DNA from: Lachnospiraceae bacterium
Lineage (GTDB): Bacteria; Bacillota; Clostridia; Lachnospirales; Lachnospiraceae
Length of the DNA stretch: 11,405 nucleotides
Assembly: GCA_900753685.1 (NCBI GenBank)
Contig: CAAEAB010000197.1
Coordinates: 1 to 11,405 of the forward strand
Reading direction: 5' to 3'
In this document: in pieces, positions 1 to 7,161 of the stretch
How the letters are laid out: every line of letters begins with the position of its first letter
Numbering within the stretch: position 1 is the stretch's first letter
Made by a program: the position numbers and the translations under genes
The notes under the pieces: model-generated
What the model saw: the letters and a program-made list of their open reading frames with translations, nothing else
Database searches by the model: none
Told to the model about the DNA's origin: nothing

Positions 1-329
1 CAGCCGTATTTGTTAAATTCGCCAAGAAACCGAGCAAAGAAGAGCTGATTGCCAGGTTAAAGAGCTTTTCTGGTCTGCCCCAGGAGTTAAATCTGCCGAG
101 CGCGCCGAAGCAGTTCATCCAGTATTTGGAAGAGGACAATCGTCCGCAGATTGCTCTGGATGTGGATTATGAAAATGGCATGGGTATTTCCGTAGGACGT
201 CTCCGCGAGGATACAGTCTATGATTATAAATTTGTGGGGCTGTCCCATAATACTGTCCGCGGCGCGGCCGGTGGCGCTATTCTCTGTGCCGAATTGCTGA
301 CGGCAAAGGGATATATTCAGGCAAAATAA
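1..329 (+). CDS. asd: Aspartate-semialdehyde dehydrogenase, C-terminal part (5' end outside window)
   Basis: This is the last 108 codons of a gene that begins upstream of the window; the reading frame starts at position 3 and ends at the TAA at 327-329. The product would reduce aspartyl-4-phosphate to aspartate-4-semialdehyde with NADPH, the branch point to lysine/diaminopimelate, threonine and methionine, in the cytoplasm. The call rests on the C-terminal sequence, recognised from memory: the stretch LPSAPKQFI followed by RPQIALDVD, then GMGISVGRLR and the near-terminal GLSHNTVRGAAGGA. These are typical of the roughly 360-residue ASADH form found in clostridia, archaea and fungi. The active-site cysteine lies in the missing part. 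The gene has no functional link to the sugar operon and is separated from it by a terminator. Confidence 0.88.
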   Translation, partial: AVFVKFAKKPSKEELIARLKSFSGLPQELNLPSAPKQFIQYLEEDNRPQIALDVDYENGMGISVGRLREDTVYDYKFVGLSHNTVRGAAGGAILCAELLTAKGYIQAK

Positions 330-359
330 AACAGCCGTGCATAACGGCGCTTTATATGG

Positions 360-413
360 AAACTGTCGTACTCGAAACCGAATAGATATTCGGAAGGGTA
401 CGGCAGTTTTTTT
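360..413 (+). terminator. Intrinsic terminator after asd
   Basis: The arm AAACTGTCGTAC (360-371) pairs with GTACGGCAGTTT (398-409) with one G-U pair. An inner stem CCGAAT/ATTCGG (378-383 / 388-393) lies within it. A run of seven T (407-413) follows directly. The hairpin starts 30 bp after the asd stop and separates asd from the sugar operon. Confidence 0.88.
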
Positions 414-455
414 ATATCGGACTGACACGAAGTATTATTTTTGATTGTTAAAGAT

Positions 456-465
456 TAAACGTTTA
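456..465. promoter_or_regulatory. Possible upstream LacI-family operator
   Basis: TAAACGTTTA is a perfect 10-bp palindrome with the central CG typical of LacI/GalR-family operators. It lies 163 bp (centre to centre) upstream of the second operator-like palindrome at 617-630, a distance compatible with DNA looping by a tetramer. It could also be a catabolite-control (CcpA) site, but it does not fit the cre consensus well. The rest of the gap between asd and the regulator (about 466-573) shows nothing I can support. Confidence 0.45.
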
Positions 466-573
466 CTTGTTAAAATAGTACGATGGAATTTGAAAGAGTG
501 GAAAATGGTCTGTTGGATATGCACAAATAATATGCCAGATTATTGCCGATTTTGTAGAAAAATTCAAAAGACG

Positions 574-602
574 TTGACAGTGTGGTTGGGCGGTTATATA
601 CT
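574..602 (+). promoter_or_regulatory. Sigma-A promoter of the regulator/sugar operon
   Basis: The -35 box TTGACA (574-579) is separated by exactly 17 bp from the -10 box TATACT (597-602). Transcription would start near 609, leaving a leader of about 47 nt before the regulator's ATG. This is the best promoter upstream of the sugar genes. A further TTGACA at 1671-1676, between the regulator and the ATPase gene, has no acceptable -10 box. Confidence 0.85.
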
Positions 603-616
603 AAATGTAAATAAAA

Positions 617-630
617 CGTAAACCTTTACG
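617..630. promoter_or_regulatory. Operator-like palindrome just downstream of the operon start site
   Basis: CGTAAACCTTTACG has perfect 6-bp arms (CGTAAA/TTTACG) around a central CC. It resembles LacI/GalR-family operators and sits about 8-20 bp past the predicted transcription start, where bound repressor would block initiation or escape. The adjacent LacI-family gene is the obvious binder, giving autorepression and control of the downstream sugar genes. This is an inference from position and symmetry. Confidence 0.65.
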
Positions 631-655
631 CAAATCTGGGGAAAGGGGTGGCAGA

Positions 656-1651
656 ATGGAAGAAAAAAAAGTATCGATTGTCGACGTGGCAAAGACGGCC
701 GGAGTTTCCACTGCCACAGTATCCAGAGTCGTGAATGGATTGGGCGGCTATTCAAAGGAGACAGAGAAAAAGGTTCTTCGGACGATTAAGGAGTGCGGAT
801 TTCGTCCGAATGTCAATGCCATTGGCCTTCGAACCCGCCGCAGTCACAGCGTAGGGGTTATCGTACCGGACATAACGAATGAGTTCTTCGCGCGGATTGT
901 ACGGACGCTGGATATCTTTTTTATAAAATACAACTATTCGCTTCTGATCTGTGATTCCAATGAAGATCCTGAACTGGAAGAACGTCATATTCAGGATATG
1001 TTTGATAAAAACGTGGATGGACTGATTTATGTTTCAGGGATGGAGGCCATCAGCTCACTGGTGAAAAAACCGAGAGTTCCGGTGGTGTTCATCGACCGAT
1101 CTCCGAAGAATGCGGAATTTGTTGTTCAATCCGACAATTATCAGGGTGGTTATCTGGCCGGAAAAGAATTATGTGAGAAGGGCTGCGTAAGGCCTTTGCT
1201 GATTCGGGACTTTCGTATGGCGTCGACGATTCAGCAGCGGCGCAGAGGATTTCTGGATGCATTGGCAGAATATGGGAAAACCTGTGAAGGAGATTATGAA
1301 ATTACAGTTTTACCGGATTATAAATCGGCAAAAGAAAGGGTTATTGAGTTTTTGGGAGAAAAAGGATGCTGTTTTGACGGTGTTTTTACAACAAATGATA
1401 TGATGGCTCTTGGAACGATACATGCCCTTGCCGAGGCCGGCTACAGCGTGCCGGGACAGGTGATGATCGTTGGATTTGATAACGTTTCTCTGTCAGAATT
1501 TTGTAATCCGCCGATGACGACTGTCGCTCAGGATACAGAGCGGATGGCGCTCGTGGCCGGAGAGGCGCTGTTAAAGCTGATTCGTAAGGAGCCGATTGAA
1601 CAGAAGGAATATGTGGTTCCGGTGCATATGGAAGTCAGAAACACGACGTAA
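656..1651 (+). CDS. LacI/GalR-family transcriptional regulator, probable repressor of the sugar operon
   Basis: A 331-residue protein of normal LacI-family length. Residues 7-26 (SIVDVAKTAGVSTATVSRVV) form the canonical N-terminal helix-turn-helix, with the hinge region around RPNVNAIGLRT (50-60). The rest is a periplasmic-binding-protein-like sensor domain starting at HSVGVIVPDITNEFF. Motifs DGVFTTNDMMALG and VGFDNVSLSEFCNPPMTTV are typical of the family's effector-binding core. The ATG at 656 follows a purine-rich GAAAGGGG site. The gene is first in the operon, directly behind a consensus promoter and an operator-like palindrome, so it most likely represses itself and the transport and catabolic genes until the sugar or a sugar phosphate binds. 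In E. coli the analogous allose genes are controlled by an RpiR-family protein (AlsR), so the regulator type differs here. The effector is not known. Confidence 0.9.
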   Translation: MEEKKVSIVDVAKTAGVSTATVSRVVNGLGGYSKETEKKVLRTIKECGFRPNVNAIGLRTRRSHSVGVIVPDITNEFFARIVRTLDIFFIKYNYSLLICDSNEDPELEERHIQDMFDKNVDGLIYVSGMEAISSLVKKPRVPVVFIDRSPKNAEFVVQSDNYQGGYLAGKELCEKGCVRPLLIRDFRMASTIQQRRRGFLDALAEYGKTCEGDYEITVLPDYKSAKERVIEFLGEKGCCFDGVFTTNDMMALGTIHALAEAGYSVPGQVMIVGFDNVSLSEFCNPPMTTVAQDTERMALVAGEALLKLIRKEPIEQKEYVVPVHMEVRNTT

Positions 1652-1715
1652 AGAATGGACTTTATTTGAATTGACATAAACAGGTAACTTGTAAATGAAG
1701 AAAAAGGAGGATTTT

Positions 1716-3233
1716 ATGCAAACATTAGTCAAAATGGAAGGCATTACCAAAGAATTTCCTGGTGTTAAAGCCCTTGATAATATTTCTTTGGAGATTAATG
1801 CGGGTGAAGTGCATGTCCTGTTGGGGGAGAATGGTGCAGGGAAATCCACACTAATGAAAATTCTCAGCGGCGTTTATACACCGACGTCGGGGAAGATTAC
1901 CGTAAAAGGAAAAGAATATTCAAAACTTACACCGCAGGATTCCTACGATCTGGGAATCAGCATTATCTATCAGGAATTGAGCGTTATCAATGAATTGTCG
2001 ATTCTTGAGAATCTGTTCGTCGGCAAGCTTCCGACAAAGAAAGCCGGCGTCATTCCTGTGGTTGATTATGCAAAAATGCGCGAGATTGCAGCGGATGTTT
2101 TAGGAAAGGTCGGCGTTCACAGAGATCCGAATCTTTTTGTTGAAAAGATAAGTATTTCAGAGAAACAACAGGTCGAAATTGCAAAAGCGCTGGCTTCGAA
2201 GGCGGACGTCATCATCATGGACGAACCGACCACATCACTGACAACGTCGGAGACAGAACATTTATTTAAAATTATCCGTCAGCTAAAGGCTGAGGGCAAA
2301 GGGATTGTCTATATTAGTCATAAAATGAAAGAAATCAAAGAAATCGGTGACCGGGTAACCGTATTGAAGGATGGAACCTATGTCGGAACGCGGGATGTAG
2401 CCGATGTGGAGGTCGACGATCTGGTAGCCATGATGGTCGGACGTAAGATCCAGGGTACATATCTGAACGAAGAATGTCAGGATTTTTCAGATAAACCGGT
2501 ATTTTTTGAGGTGAAAAATATCTCCAGAAAGGATCAGAAGGTAAAGAACGTTTCTTTCCAGCTTCATGAAGGAGAGATTCTTGGATTTGCCGGTCTGGTC
2601 GGTTCGGGACGGAGCGAATTGATGAATGCGATTTTTGGTTCGGAGCCGAAGTCTGAGGGACAGATTTTTATGGAAGGCAAAGAGCTGAAGATTAATAATC
2701 CGTATGAAGCTATCAAGAGTGGTCTTGGCATGGTTACAGAAAACCGTCGTGAGACCGGTTTCCTGGATAATTTTGATATTAAACAAAATATTTCTATTGT
2801 GCCGTATATTAAGGAGTCAAAAGGAAAGGGCGTTATTGGTCTGGTCAATGACAAAGAAGAATTAAATTACGCCAATCAGCAGTGTACGGATATTCGTGTA
2901 AAGATGCGGGACATTAATCAGAATATTACGGAATTGTCCGGAGGTAATCAGCAGAAGGTCATCCTTGGAAAGTGGCTGGCGGCAGAAAGTAAACTGATTA
3001 TTTTCGATGAGCCGACAAAGGGTATCGATGTGGGAAGTAAAAGTGAAATATACGTTCTTATGCGTAAACTTGCCAGCGAGGGCAAGGGCGTGCTGGTTGT
3101 ATCGTCCGAGCTTCCGGAATTGCTTTCTGTGTGCGATACGATAGCTGTTTTCCGCGAAGGCGAAATCCGTGGAATTTTCAAAAATTCGGAAGCAACCGAA
3201 GAGAAGATTGTAAAAACGTCCACAGGCGAATAG
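1716..3233 (+). CDS. alsA: Sugar ABC transporter ATP-binding protein, AlsA/RbsA type
   Basis: A 505-residue tandem ATPase of the RbsA/MglA/AlsA family that powers ribose- or allose-type sugar import from the cytoplasmic face of the membrane. Domain 1 has Walker A GENGAGKST (37-45), Q-loop YQE (85-87), a degenerate signature ISISEKQQVE (145-154), Walker B VIIMDE (165-170) and the H-loop SH (201-202). Domain 2 has a degenerate Walker A GLVGSGRSE (293-301, lysine replaced by arginine), signature LSGGNQQK (407-414) and Walker B LIIFDE (427-432). An inactive-looking second site is normal in this family. I chose the ATG at 1716 because AAGGAGG lies at 1704-1710; an in-frame ATG at 1695 would add seven residues but has no binding site. 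Substrate assignment to allose comes from the neighbours, since the ATPase itself does not discriminate between sugars. Confidence 0.9.
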   Translation: MQTLVKMEGITKEFPGVKALDNISLEINAGEVHVLLGENGAGKSTLMKILSGVYTPTSGKITVKGKEYSKLTPQDSYDLGISIIYQELSVINELSILENLFVGKLPTKKAGVIPVVDYAKMREIAADVLGKVGVHRDPNLFVEKISISEKQQVEIAKALASKADVIIMDEPTTSLTTSETEHLFKIIRQLKAEGKGIVYISHKMKEIKEIGDRVTVLKDGTYVGTRDVADVEVDDLVAMMVGRKIQGTYLNEECQDFSDKPVFFEVKNISRKDQKVKNVSFQLHEGEILGFAGLVGSGRSELMNAIFGSEPKSEGQIFMEGKELKINNPYEAIKSGLGMVTENRRETGFLDNFDIKQNISIVPYIKESKGKGVIGLVNDKEELNYANQQCTDIRVKMRDINQNITELSGGNQQKVILGKWLAAESKLIIFDEPTKGIDVGSKSEIYVLMRKLASEGKGVLVVSSELPELLSVCDTIAVFREGEIRGIFKNSEATEEKIVKTSTGE

Positions 3234-3251
3234 AAAAAGGAGATTGAAACG

Positions 3252-4214
3252 ATGAGTGAAAATAATGCAAAGAAAAAAATGTCATTTGGCGAAGCATGGC
3301 AGCGATTTGGTACGATTGGTATCTTTGTTTTGTTATTAGTTATTCTGGCAGTGATTAAGCCAAGCAGTGTATTTTCAGCAAGCAGTGTGCCGCAGATTCT
3401 GAAACAGAGTTCGGTAAATATTCTTCTGGCCCTTGGTGAATTTTTCGCCATCCTGATTGCCGGTATTGATTTGTCTGTCGGTTCTGTGGCGGCGCTGACC
3501 GGACTTTTCACCGCAAAGATGATGATTTTTGGCGTTCCGGTACCTTTGGCTATTCTGGCCGGTATTTTTATTGGTACAGGTTTTGGATTTATTAACGGTA
3601 TGATTGTGAATAAGACAGGACTCCATCCATTTATTATCACATTGGGTACTCAGTCTATCTTCCGCGGTATAACCCTTGTATTATCAAATTCACGTTCTGT
3701 ATATGGATTTCCGGTATCCTTTACGTCTTTGATGAGCGGAAGTGTTATCGGCATTCCGATTCCAGTCATCATTGCTTTGATTGCGGCGGTAATCCTCTGG
3801 TTTGTTACGACAAAATGCAAGGTCGGCCGTAATATTTACGCATTGGGTGGAAATATTGATGCGGCCTGGTATTCGGGTATTAATGTAAATCTTCACCGTT
3901 TAATCGTATTCATGATTTCCGGTACATGTGCTGGTCTGGCCGGCGTCGTACTTCTTGGGCGCGTGGGCGCCGCAGAACCGGCAGCTGGAACAGGTTTTGA
4001 AACTTATGCTATTGCCGCTTCCATTATCGGCGGAACAAGCTTTATGGGTGGCAAAGGAAAGATTCCGGGCGTTGTTGTCGGTGGTCTCATCATTGGTTTG
4101 ATTAACTATGCCATGACAGCACTGACGCTGCCGTCTACATATCAGCAGATTGTTATGGGCGCGCTGATCATCATCGCGGTAACGATCGATACGGTTGTTG
4201 GTAGAAAATCCTGA
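3252..4214 (+). CDS. alsC: Sugar ABC transporter permease, AlsC/RbsC type
   Basis: A 320-residue hydrophobic protein with many predicted membrane segments, the usual size for the RbsC/AlsC permease family. Family hallmarks are GEFFAILIAGIDLSVGSVAA, TGLHPFIITLGT, FRGITLVLS, GRNIYALGGN and the late stretch AIAASIIGGTSFMGGKGKIPG. From memory the sequence matches E. coli AlsC well, including YSGI after the ALGGN motif and AAEPAAGTGFETYAIA, more closely than it matches RbsC. It would form the transmembrane channel as a dimer with the preceding ATPase. The start follows AAAAAGGAGA at 3234-3243, and only 18 bp separate it from the ATPase stop, so the two are cotranscribed and perhaps translationally coupled. 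Confidence 0.88.
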   Translation: MSENNAKKKMSFGEAWQRFGTIGIFVLLLVILAVIKPSSVFSASSVPQILKQSSVNILLALGEFFAILIAGIDLSVGSVAALTGLFTAKMMIFGVPVPLAILAGIFIGTGFGFINGMIVNKTGLHPFIITLGTQSIFRGITLVLSNSRSVYGFPVSFTSLMSGSVIGIPIPVIIALIAAVILWFVTTKCKVGRNIYALGGNIDAAWYSGINVNLHRLIVFMISGTCAGLAGVVLLGRVGAAEPAAGTGFETYAIAASIIGGTSFMGGKGKIPGVVVGGLIIGLINYAMTALTLPSTYQQIVMGALIIIAVTIDTVVGRKS

Positions 4215-4230
4215 TAAAATGTGTCATATT

Positions 4231-4242
4231 ATACAATTGTAT
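4231..4242. repeat. 12-bp perfect palindrome in the alsC-alsE gap
   Basis: ATACAATTGTAT lies in an AT-rich 79-bp gap between the permease stop and the epimerase start. It could be a protein-binding site or a small RNA hairpin, but AT-rich palindromes of this size also arise by chance. No convincing promoter accompanies it. Confidence 0.3.
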
Positions 4243-4293
4243 TATACCGATATATATAGTAGAATATAGACAGCAATAAGGAGGACTGTAGTT

Positions 4294-4971
4294 ATGAAAC
4301 CATTATTTAATCCTTCGCTGATGTGCATGGATTTATTGAACATCAAAGAGCAGATTGAAATTTTAAATGAAAGAGCAGATATGTACCATGTAGATATCAT
4401 GGATGGACATTTCGTTAAAAATATTACCCTGTCGCCGGATTTTGTGAAGGCGATCAGCAAGGTTGTCAAAATTCCGATGGACTGTCATCTGATGGTGACA
4501 GACCCGGATGATTATATTGAAAGTTTGGCAAAGGCCGGGGCCGGATATATCTGTCCCCACGCGGAGACGATTAATTCGGATGCTTTCCGAATCATCAATA
4601 AAATCCGTGCCAATGGATGCAAAGTCGGCGTTGTTTTGAATCCGGCAACACCTTTAGCCTATATTCAGCATTATATTCATCTGGTAGACAAGATTACGAT
4701 CATGAGTGTGGATCCGGGATTTGCCGGACAGCCGTTTATCCGGGAGATGTTGGGCAAGATTGCAGAAGCAAAACGTCTGAAAGAAGAGAATGGTTACAAA
4801 TATATCATCGAAGTAGACGGTTCCTGTAACGCTGGTACATTTAAAGAGCTGGCGGAAGCCGGAACAGAATGTTTCATAGTAGGCACATCCGGACTCTTTA
4901 ATCTGGATGAAGATCTGACTGTCGCATGGGATAAAATGATTGAAAATTTTAATGCCTGTGTGAATGGTTAA
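4294..4971 (+). CDS. alsE: D-allulose-6-phosphate 3-epimerase (ribulose-phosphate 3-epimerase family)
   Basis: A 225-residue TIM-barrel protein of the ribulose-phosphate 3-epimerase family. It is predicted to convert D-allulose (psicose) 6-phosphate to D-fructose 6-phosphate in the cytoplasm. Expected metal ligands are visible: His32 and Asp34 in YHVDIMDGHF, His65 in DCHLMV, and Asp175 in EVDGS; Asp34 and Asp175 would be the acid/base pair. Phosphate-binding turns appear at VDPGFAGQPF and VGTSGLF. Several stretches match E. coli AlsE rather than pentose-specific Rpe: SLMCMDLL near the start, ETIN before AFR, YYIH/HYIH-DKIT, and the ending VGTSGLFN. The ATG follows AAGGAGG (4278-4284). Location between allose-type transporter genes and an AlsK-like kinase supports the hexose-phosphate role. 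Pentose epimerase activity as a side reaction is possible. Confidence 0.86.
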   Translation: MKPLFNPSLMCMDLLNIKEQIEILNERADMYHVDIMDGHFVKNITLSPDFVKAISKVVKIPMDCHLMVTDPDDYIESLAKAGAGYICPHAETINSDAFRIINKIRANGCKVGVVLNPATPLAYIQHYIHLVDKITIMSVDPGFAGQPFIREMLGKIAEAKRLKEENGYKYIIEVDGSCNAGTFKELAEAGTECFIVGTSGLFNLDEDLTVAWDKMIENFNACVNG

Positions 4972-4989
4972 GCGGAGAAAGGGCGAGCT

Positions 4990-5904
4990 ATGAAGTACGT
5001 TATAGGCATTGATATCGGCGGAACGAATCTGAGAATCGGAATGGTGGATGCGGAAGGAAGGCTGACGAACTTTGAGAGAAAGTCGAGCGCTTCCCTCGTA
5101 GCGGAGAATGCCGTTCAGAATCTCGGAAGAGAGTTAAAATCCTATATTGAGAGATATGAGATTGAGGGACAGGTTGGAGCAGTATCTGTCGGTGTGCCGT
5201 CAATTGTGAGCAAGGATAAAAGTTTTATTTATTCTACACCGAATTTAAAAGGGCTGGAAAATATCGATCTTGGAAATCTTTTAAAAGCTTATGTCAATGT
5301 TCCGGTATTTGTTGACCGGGATGTGAATTATCTTCTGGTAAATGATATTAAGACCCATCATCTGGATCCGGAAAAAGAGCGGACGATTCTTGGCTTCTAT
5401 CTGGGAACGGGCTTTGGAAATGCTGTTTACATCAACGGACAGCTTCATGCGGGCAAGAATGGTGTGGCGGGAGAGCTTGGACATATTCCGATGTACGGTA
5501 TTAAAGAGGCCTGTACCTGCGGAAATATCGGCTGTTCGGAGACCCGCTGTTCCGGAAGATATCTGAGGCATTTAACAGAAAAATGTTTCCCGGATACGGA
5601 TATTTCCGAAGTATTTGTAAAACATGGAGACGACCCGAGAATTCTGGAATATGTGGATACTTTAGCCATACCGATGGCGGCAGAAATTAATATTCTGGAC
5701 CCGGATTATGTGATCATGGCCGGGGGCGTTATGACCATGGAGGATTTTCCGATGGAGCGTCTGATTTGGGCAGTAAAGGATCGGGCGAGAAAGCCGTTTC
5801 CGTCCGAGAATCTGGAGTTTGTTTTCCCTGAACACACACAGGACAGCGGGGTAATTGGAGGGGCTTACGCTGCTTTCGATAAATTGGGGAAGATGGAAAA
5901 GTAA
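4990..5904 (+). CDS. alsK: ROK-family sugar kinase, probable D-allose kinase
   Basis: A 304-residue ROK (repressor, ORF, kinase) protein without a DNA-binding domain, hence a kinase. It is predicted to phosphorylate D-allose at O6 with ATP. The N-terminal phosphate loop is GIDIGGTN (6-13), the presumed catalytic base is Asp111 in VDRDVN, and the second nucleotide motif is LGTGFG (138-143). GELGH (161-165) provides sugar-contacting Glu162 and zinc ligand His165, and CTCGNIGC (175-182) provides zinc cysteines 175, 177 and 182. The adenosine motif is VIMAGGV. The stretches VSKDKSFIYSTPNL, RDVN and GVAGELGHIP match E. coli AlsK specifically. A GGAGAAAGGG site (4974-4983) precedes the ATG, 18 bp after the epimerase stop. 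Other hexoses such as glucose are possible substrates, but the context favours allose. Confidence 0.84.
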   Translation: MKYVIGIDIGGTNLRIGMVDAEGRLTNFERKSSASLVAENAVQNLGRELKSYIERYEIEGQVGAVSVGVPSIVSKDKSFIYSTPNLKGLENIDLGNLLKAYVNVPVFVDRDVNYLLVNDIKTHHLDPEKERTILGFYLGTGFGNAVYINGQLHAGKNGVAGELGHIPMYGIKEACTCGNIGCSETRCSGRYLRHLTEKCFPDTDISEVFVKHGDDPRILEYVDTLAIPMAAEINILDPDYVIMAGGVMTMEDFPMERLIWAVKDRARKPFPSENLEFVFPEHTQDSGVIGGAYAAFDKLGKMEK

Positions 5905-5909
5905 CAAGA

Positions 5910-5935
5910 TATAGTTCTGTGAAAAACAGTCTATA
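5910..5935 (+). other. Intercistronic hairpin upstream of the binding-protein gene
   Basis: TATAG (5910-5914) pairs with CTATA (5931-5935), and the inner arm CTGT (5917-5920) pairs with ACAG (5926-5929), separated by a small internal loop. No T run follows, so it is not a terminator. It lies just before the strong ribosome binding site of the binding-protein gene and could protect or define the 5' end of a processed mRNA. Confidence 0.4.
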
Positions 5936-5962
5936 TAGAAAGCAAAAAGGAGAGGATTTAAA

Positions 5963-6979
5963 ATGAAAAAAAGAATTGTAGCTTTAGCGTGTGCAATGAC
6001 TATGGCGACAGCATTACTTGCAGGATGCGGAAATTCCAGCAAGGAAACGACAGCAGAAACAACAGCAGAAACAACAGCTGAAACAGCTGGCGAAAGCACG
6101 GCGGCAAGCAGCAGCGACAAGAAATACGCTGTTATTCTGAAGACACAGGCAACAGACTTCTGGACAAAGATGTGGAATGGTGTTGAAGAAAAGGCTGCAG
6201 AAATGGGCATTCAGGTGGATATTTATTCCGCACAGAGTGAAGAAGACTTCGAAGGACAGGTGGCTATCCTTGAAAAATGTATCAACGACGGATACGACGG
6301 TATTGCTATTGCTCCGCTGTCCGCATCCAACCTGGTTTCCACCGCTGCAAAGGCTTATGAGAAGGGAATTACGGTTGTAAATATCGATGAAAAATTCGAT
6401 ATGGATGAGATGGAAAAACAGGGCGGCGCTGTAGTTGGTTTCGTTACAACAGATAACGTAGCCGTTGGTAATAAAGGCGCTGGCTATATCGTTGAAAATG
6501 TTGAAGAAGGCAGTAAAGTAGCTATTATCGAAGGTAAAGCCGGCAATGCTTCCGGTGAAGACAGAGCAAAAGGCGCTAAAGAAGCTTTTGAAGCTGCCGG
6601 TCTTGAAGTTGTAGGAAGTGTTCCGGGTGACTGGGATCGTCAGAAAGCATTGGACGCTGCAACAAGCTTCATTCAGCAGAATCCAGATTTAAAGGGTATC
6701 TACTGCTGTAACGACACAATGGCTCTCGGCGCATTACAGGCTGTTATCAATGAAGGTAAACTCGGAGAAATCTTCGTTGTTGGTACAGACGGCGACACAG
6801 AAGCTGTTGATTCTGTAAATGCAGGACAGTTATCCGCTACAGTTGCTCAGGATCCGGCCGGTATCGGCGCTAAAGGTCTTGAACTATTAGTAGAAGCTGT
6901 AGAAGCTGGTAATAAAGGTGAAGTTGGCGTTGTTCCAGATATGACGCCAGTTGATTCCGTATTAGTTACTAAAGAATAA
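5963..6979 (+). CDS. alsB: Sugar ABC transporter substrate-binding lipoprotein, AlsB-like
   Basis: A 338-residue periplasmic-binding-protein-fold (family 1, RbsB/AlsB) lipoprotein. The signal peptide ends in the lipobox LLAGC, with Cys22 the predicted lipidated residue, so it is anchored outside the membrane as in Gram-positive bacteria. A low-complexity linker of three ETTA repeats plus Ser/Ala residues (28-50) precedes the binding domain, which starts at KKYAVILKTQ. Matches to E. coli AlsB are strong: FVTTDNVAVG, VAIIEGKAGNASGE, DWDR-KALD-AT, IYCCNDTMALG, VVGTDG and the ending PVDSVLVTKE. This is the best single indicator that the substrate is D-allose; ribose remains possible because the families overlap. 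AGGAGAGG at 5949-5955 precedes the ATG. The gene is last in its operon, with hairpins on both sides, while E. coli places alsB first. Confidence 0.88.
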   Translation: MKKRIVALACAMTMATALLAGCGNSSKETTAETTAETTAETAGESTAASSSDKKYAVILKTQATDFWTKMWNGVEEKAAEMGIQVDIYSAQSEEDFEGQVAILEKCINDGYDGIAIAPLSASNLVSTAAKAYEKGITVVNIDEKFDMDEMEKQGGAVVGFVTTDNVAVGNKGAGYIVENVEEGSKVAIIEGKAGNASGEDRAKGAKEAFEAAGLEVVGSVPGDWDRQKALDAATSFIQQNPDLKGIYCCNDTMALGALQAVINEGKLGEIFVVGTDGDTEAVDSVNAGQLSATVAQDPAGIGAKGLELLVEAVEAGNKGEVGVVPDMTPVDSVLVTKE

Positions 6980-7028
6980 TCAGGCAGATTTTAGGTTTGC
7001 GAATGTCTGAGCAGGACATAATCAATGG

Positions 7029-7054
7029 GGGACCGGGATGACCGGTCCCTTCTC
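7029..7054 (+). terminator. GC-rich hairpin after the binding-protein gene, weak terminator or mRNA-stabilising stem
   Basis: GGGACCGG (7029-7036) pairs perfectly with CCGGTCCC (7042-7049) around the loop GATGA, and is followed only by TTCTCAT. The stem is very stable but the T run is poor. It may end part of the transcripts from the sugar operon or protect the 3' end of the binding-protein mRNA from exonucleases. It lies 49 bp after the stop codon and upstream of a separate promoter. Confidence 0.6.
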
Positions 7055-7095
7055 ATATTATATAAGACGGTCGGAAGTATTTTTTACCCTTTGTC

Positions 7096-7124
7096 TTGAA
7101 GGGACTTTTTGAATGTGGTATACT
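7096..7124 (+). promoter_or_regulatory. Promoter for the rpiB-ROK unit
   Basis: TTGAAG (7096-7101) is separated by 17 bp from TATACT (7119-7124), with TGG immediately before the -10 box giving an extended -10 (TGn) element. Start of transcription is expected near 7131. No copy of the operator-like palindrome seen at 617-630 is present here, so control may differ from the main operon. Confidence 0.72.
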
Positions 7125-7161
7125 CTACTCGAATTGAATTTATTGGAGGTAGCAGATAGAT

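Noticed and set aside
1671..1699. TTGACA at 1671-1676 as a second promoter before the ATPase gene
   Set aside because: At 15-18 bp downstream there is only TAAATG, AAATGA or AATGAA, none an acceptable -10 box. Cotranscription with the regulator explains expression.
1695..1715. Upstream in-frame ATG adding seven residues to the sugar ATPase
   Set aside because: No ribosome binding site precedes it, and the AAGGAGG at 1704-1710 lies inside it and is ideally spaced for the ATG at 1716.
2592..2620. Degenerate second Walker A (GLVGSGRSE) in the sugar ATPase as a sign of gene decay
   Set aside because: A degenerate second nucleotide site is usual in RbsA/MglA/AlsA-type ATPases, and the rest of the protein is intact.
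2948..3640. 230-codon open frame on the minus strand across the ATPase and permease genes
   Set aside because: It lies antisense to two well-recognised genes, has a low-complexity Pro/Ile/Ser-rich composition, no recognisable domain and no ribosome binding site.
4561..4571. 11-bp match (GCGGAGACGAT) to the tRNA-Ser 3' end at 8686-8696, considered as an attachment-site repeat
   Set aside because: It lies inside the epimerase gene with no extended identity, and there is no integrase or phage gene in the window. Chance similarity is more likely.
5662..6210. 182-codon open frame on the minus strand across the kinase end and binding-protein start
   Set aside because: It contains a VSAVVSAVVSAVVS run that is simply the reverse strand of the ETTA linker repeats, and it is antisense to supported genes.
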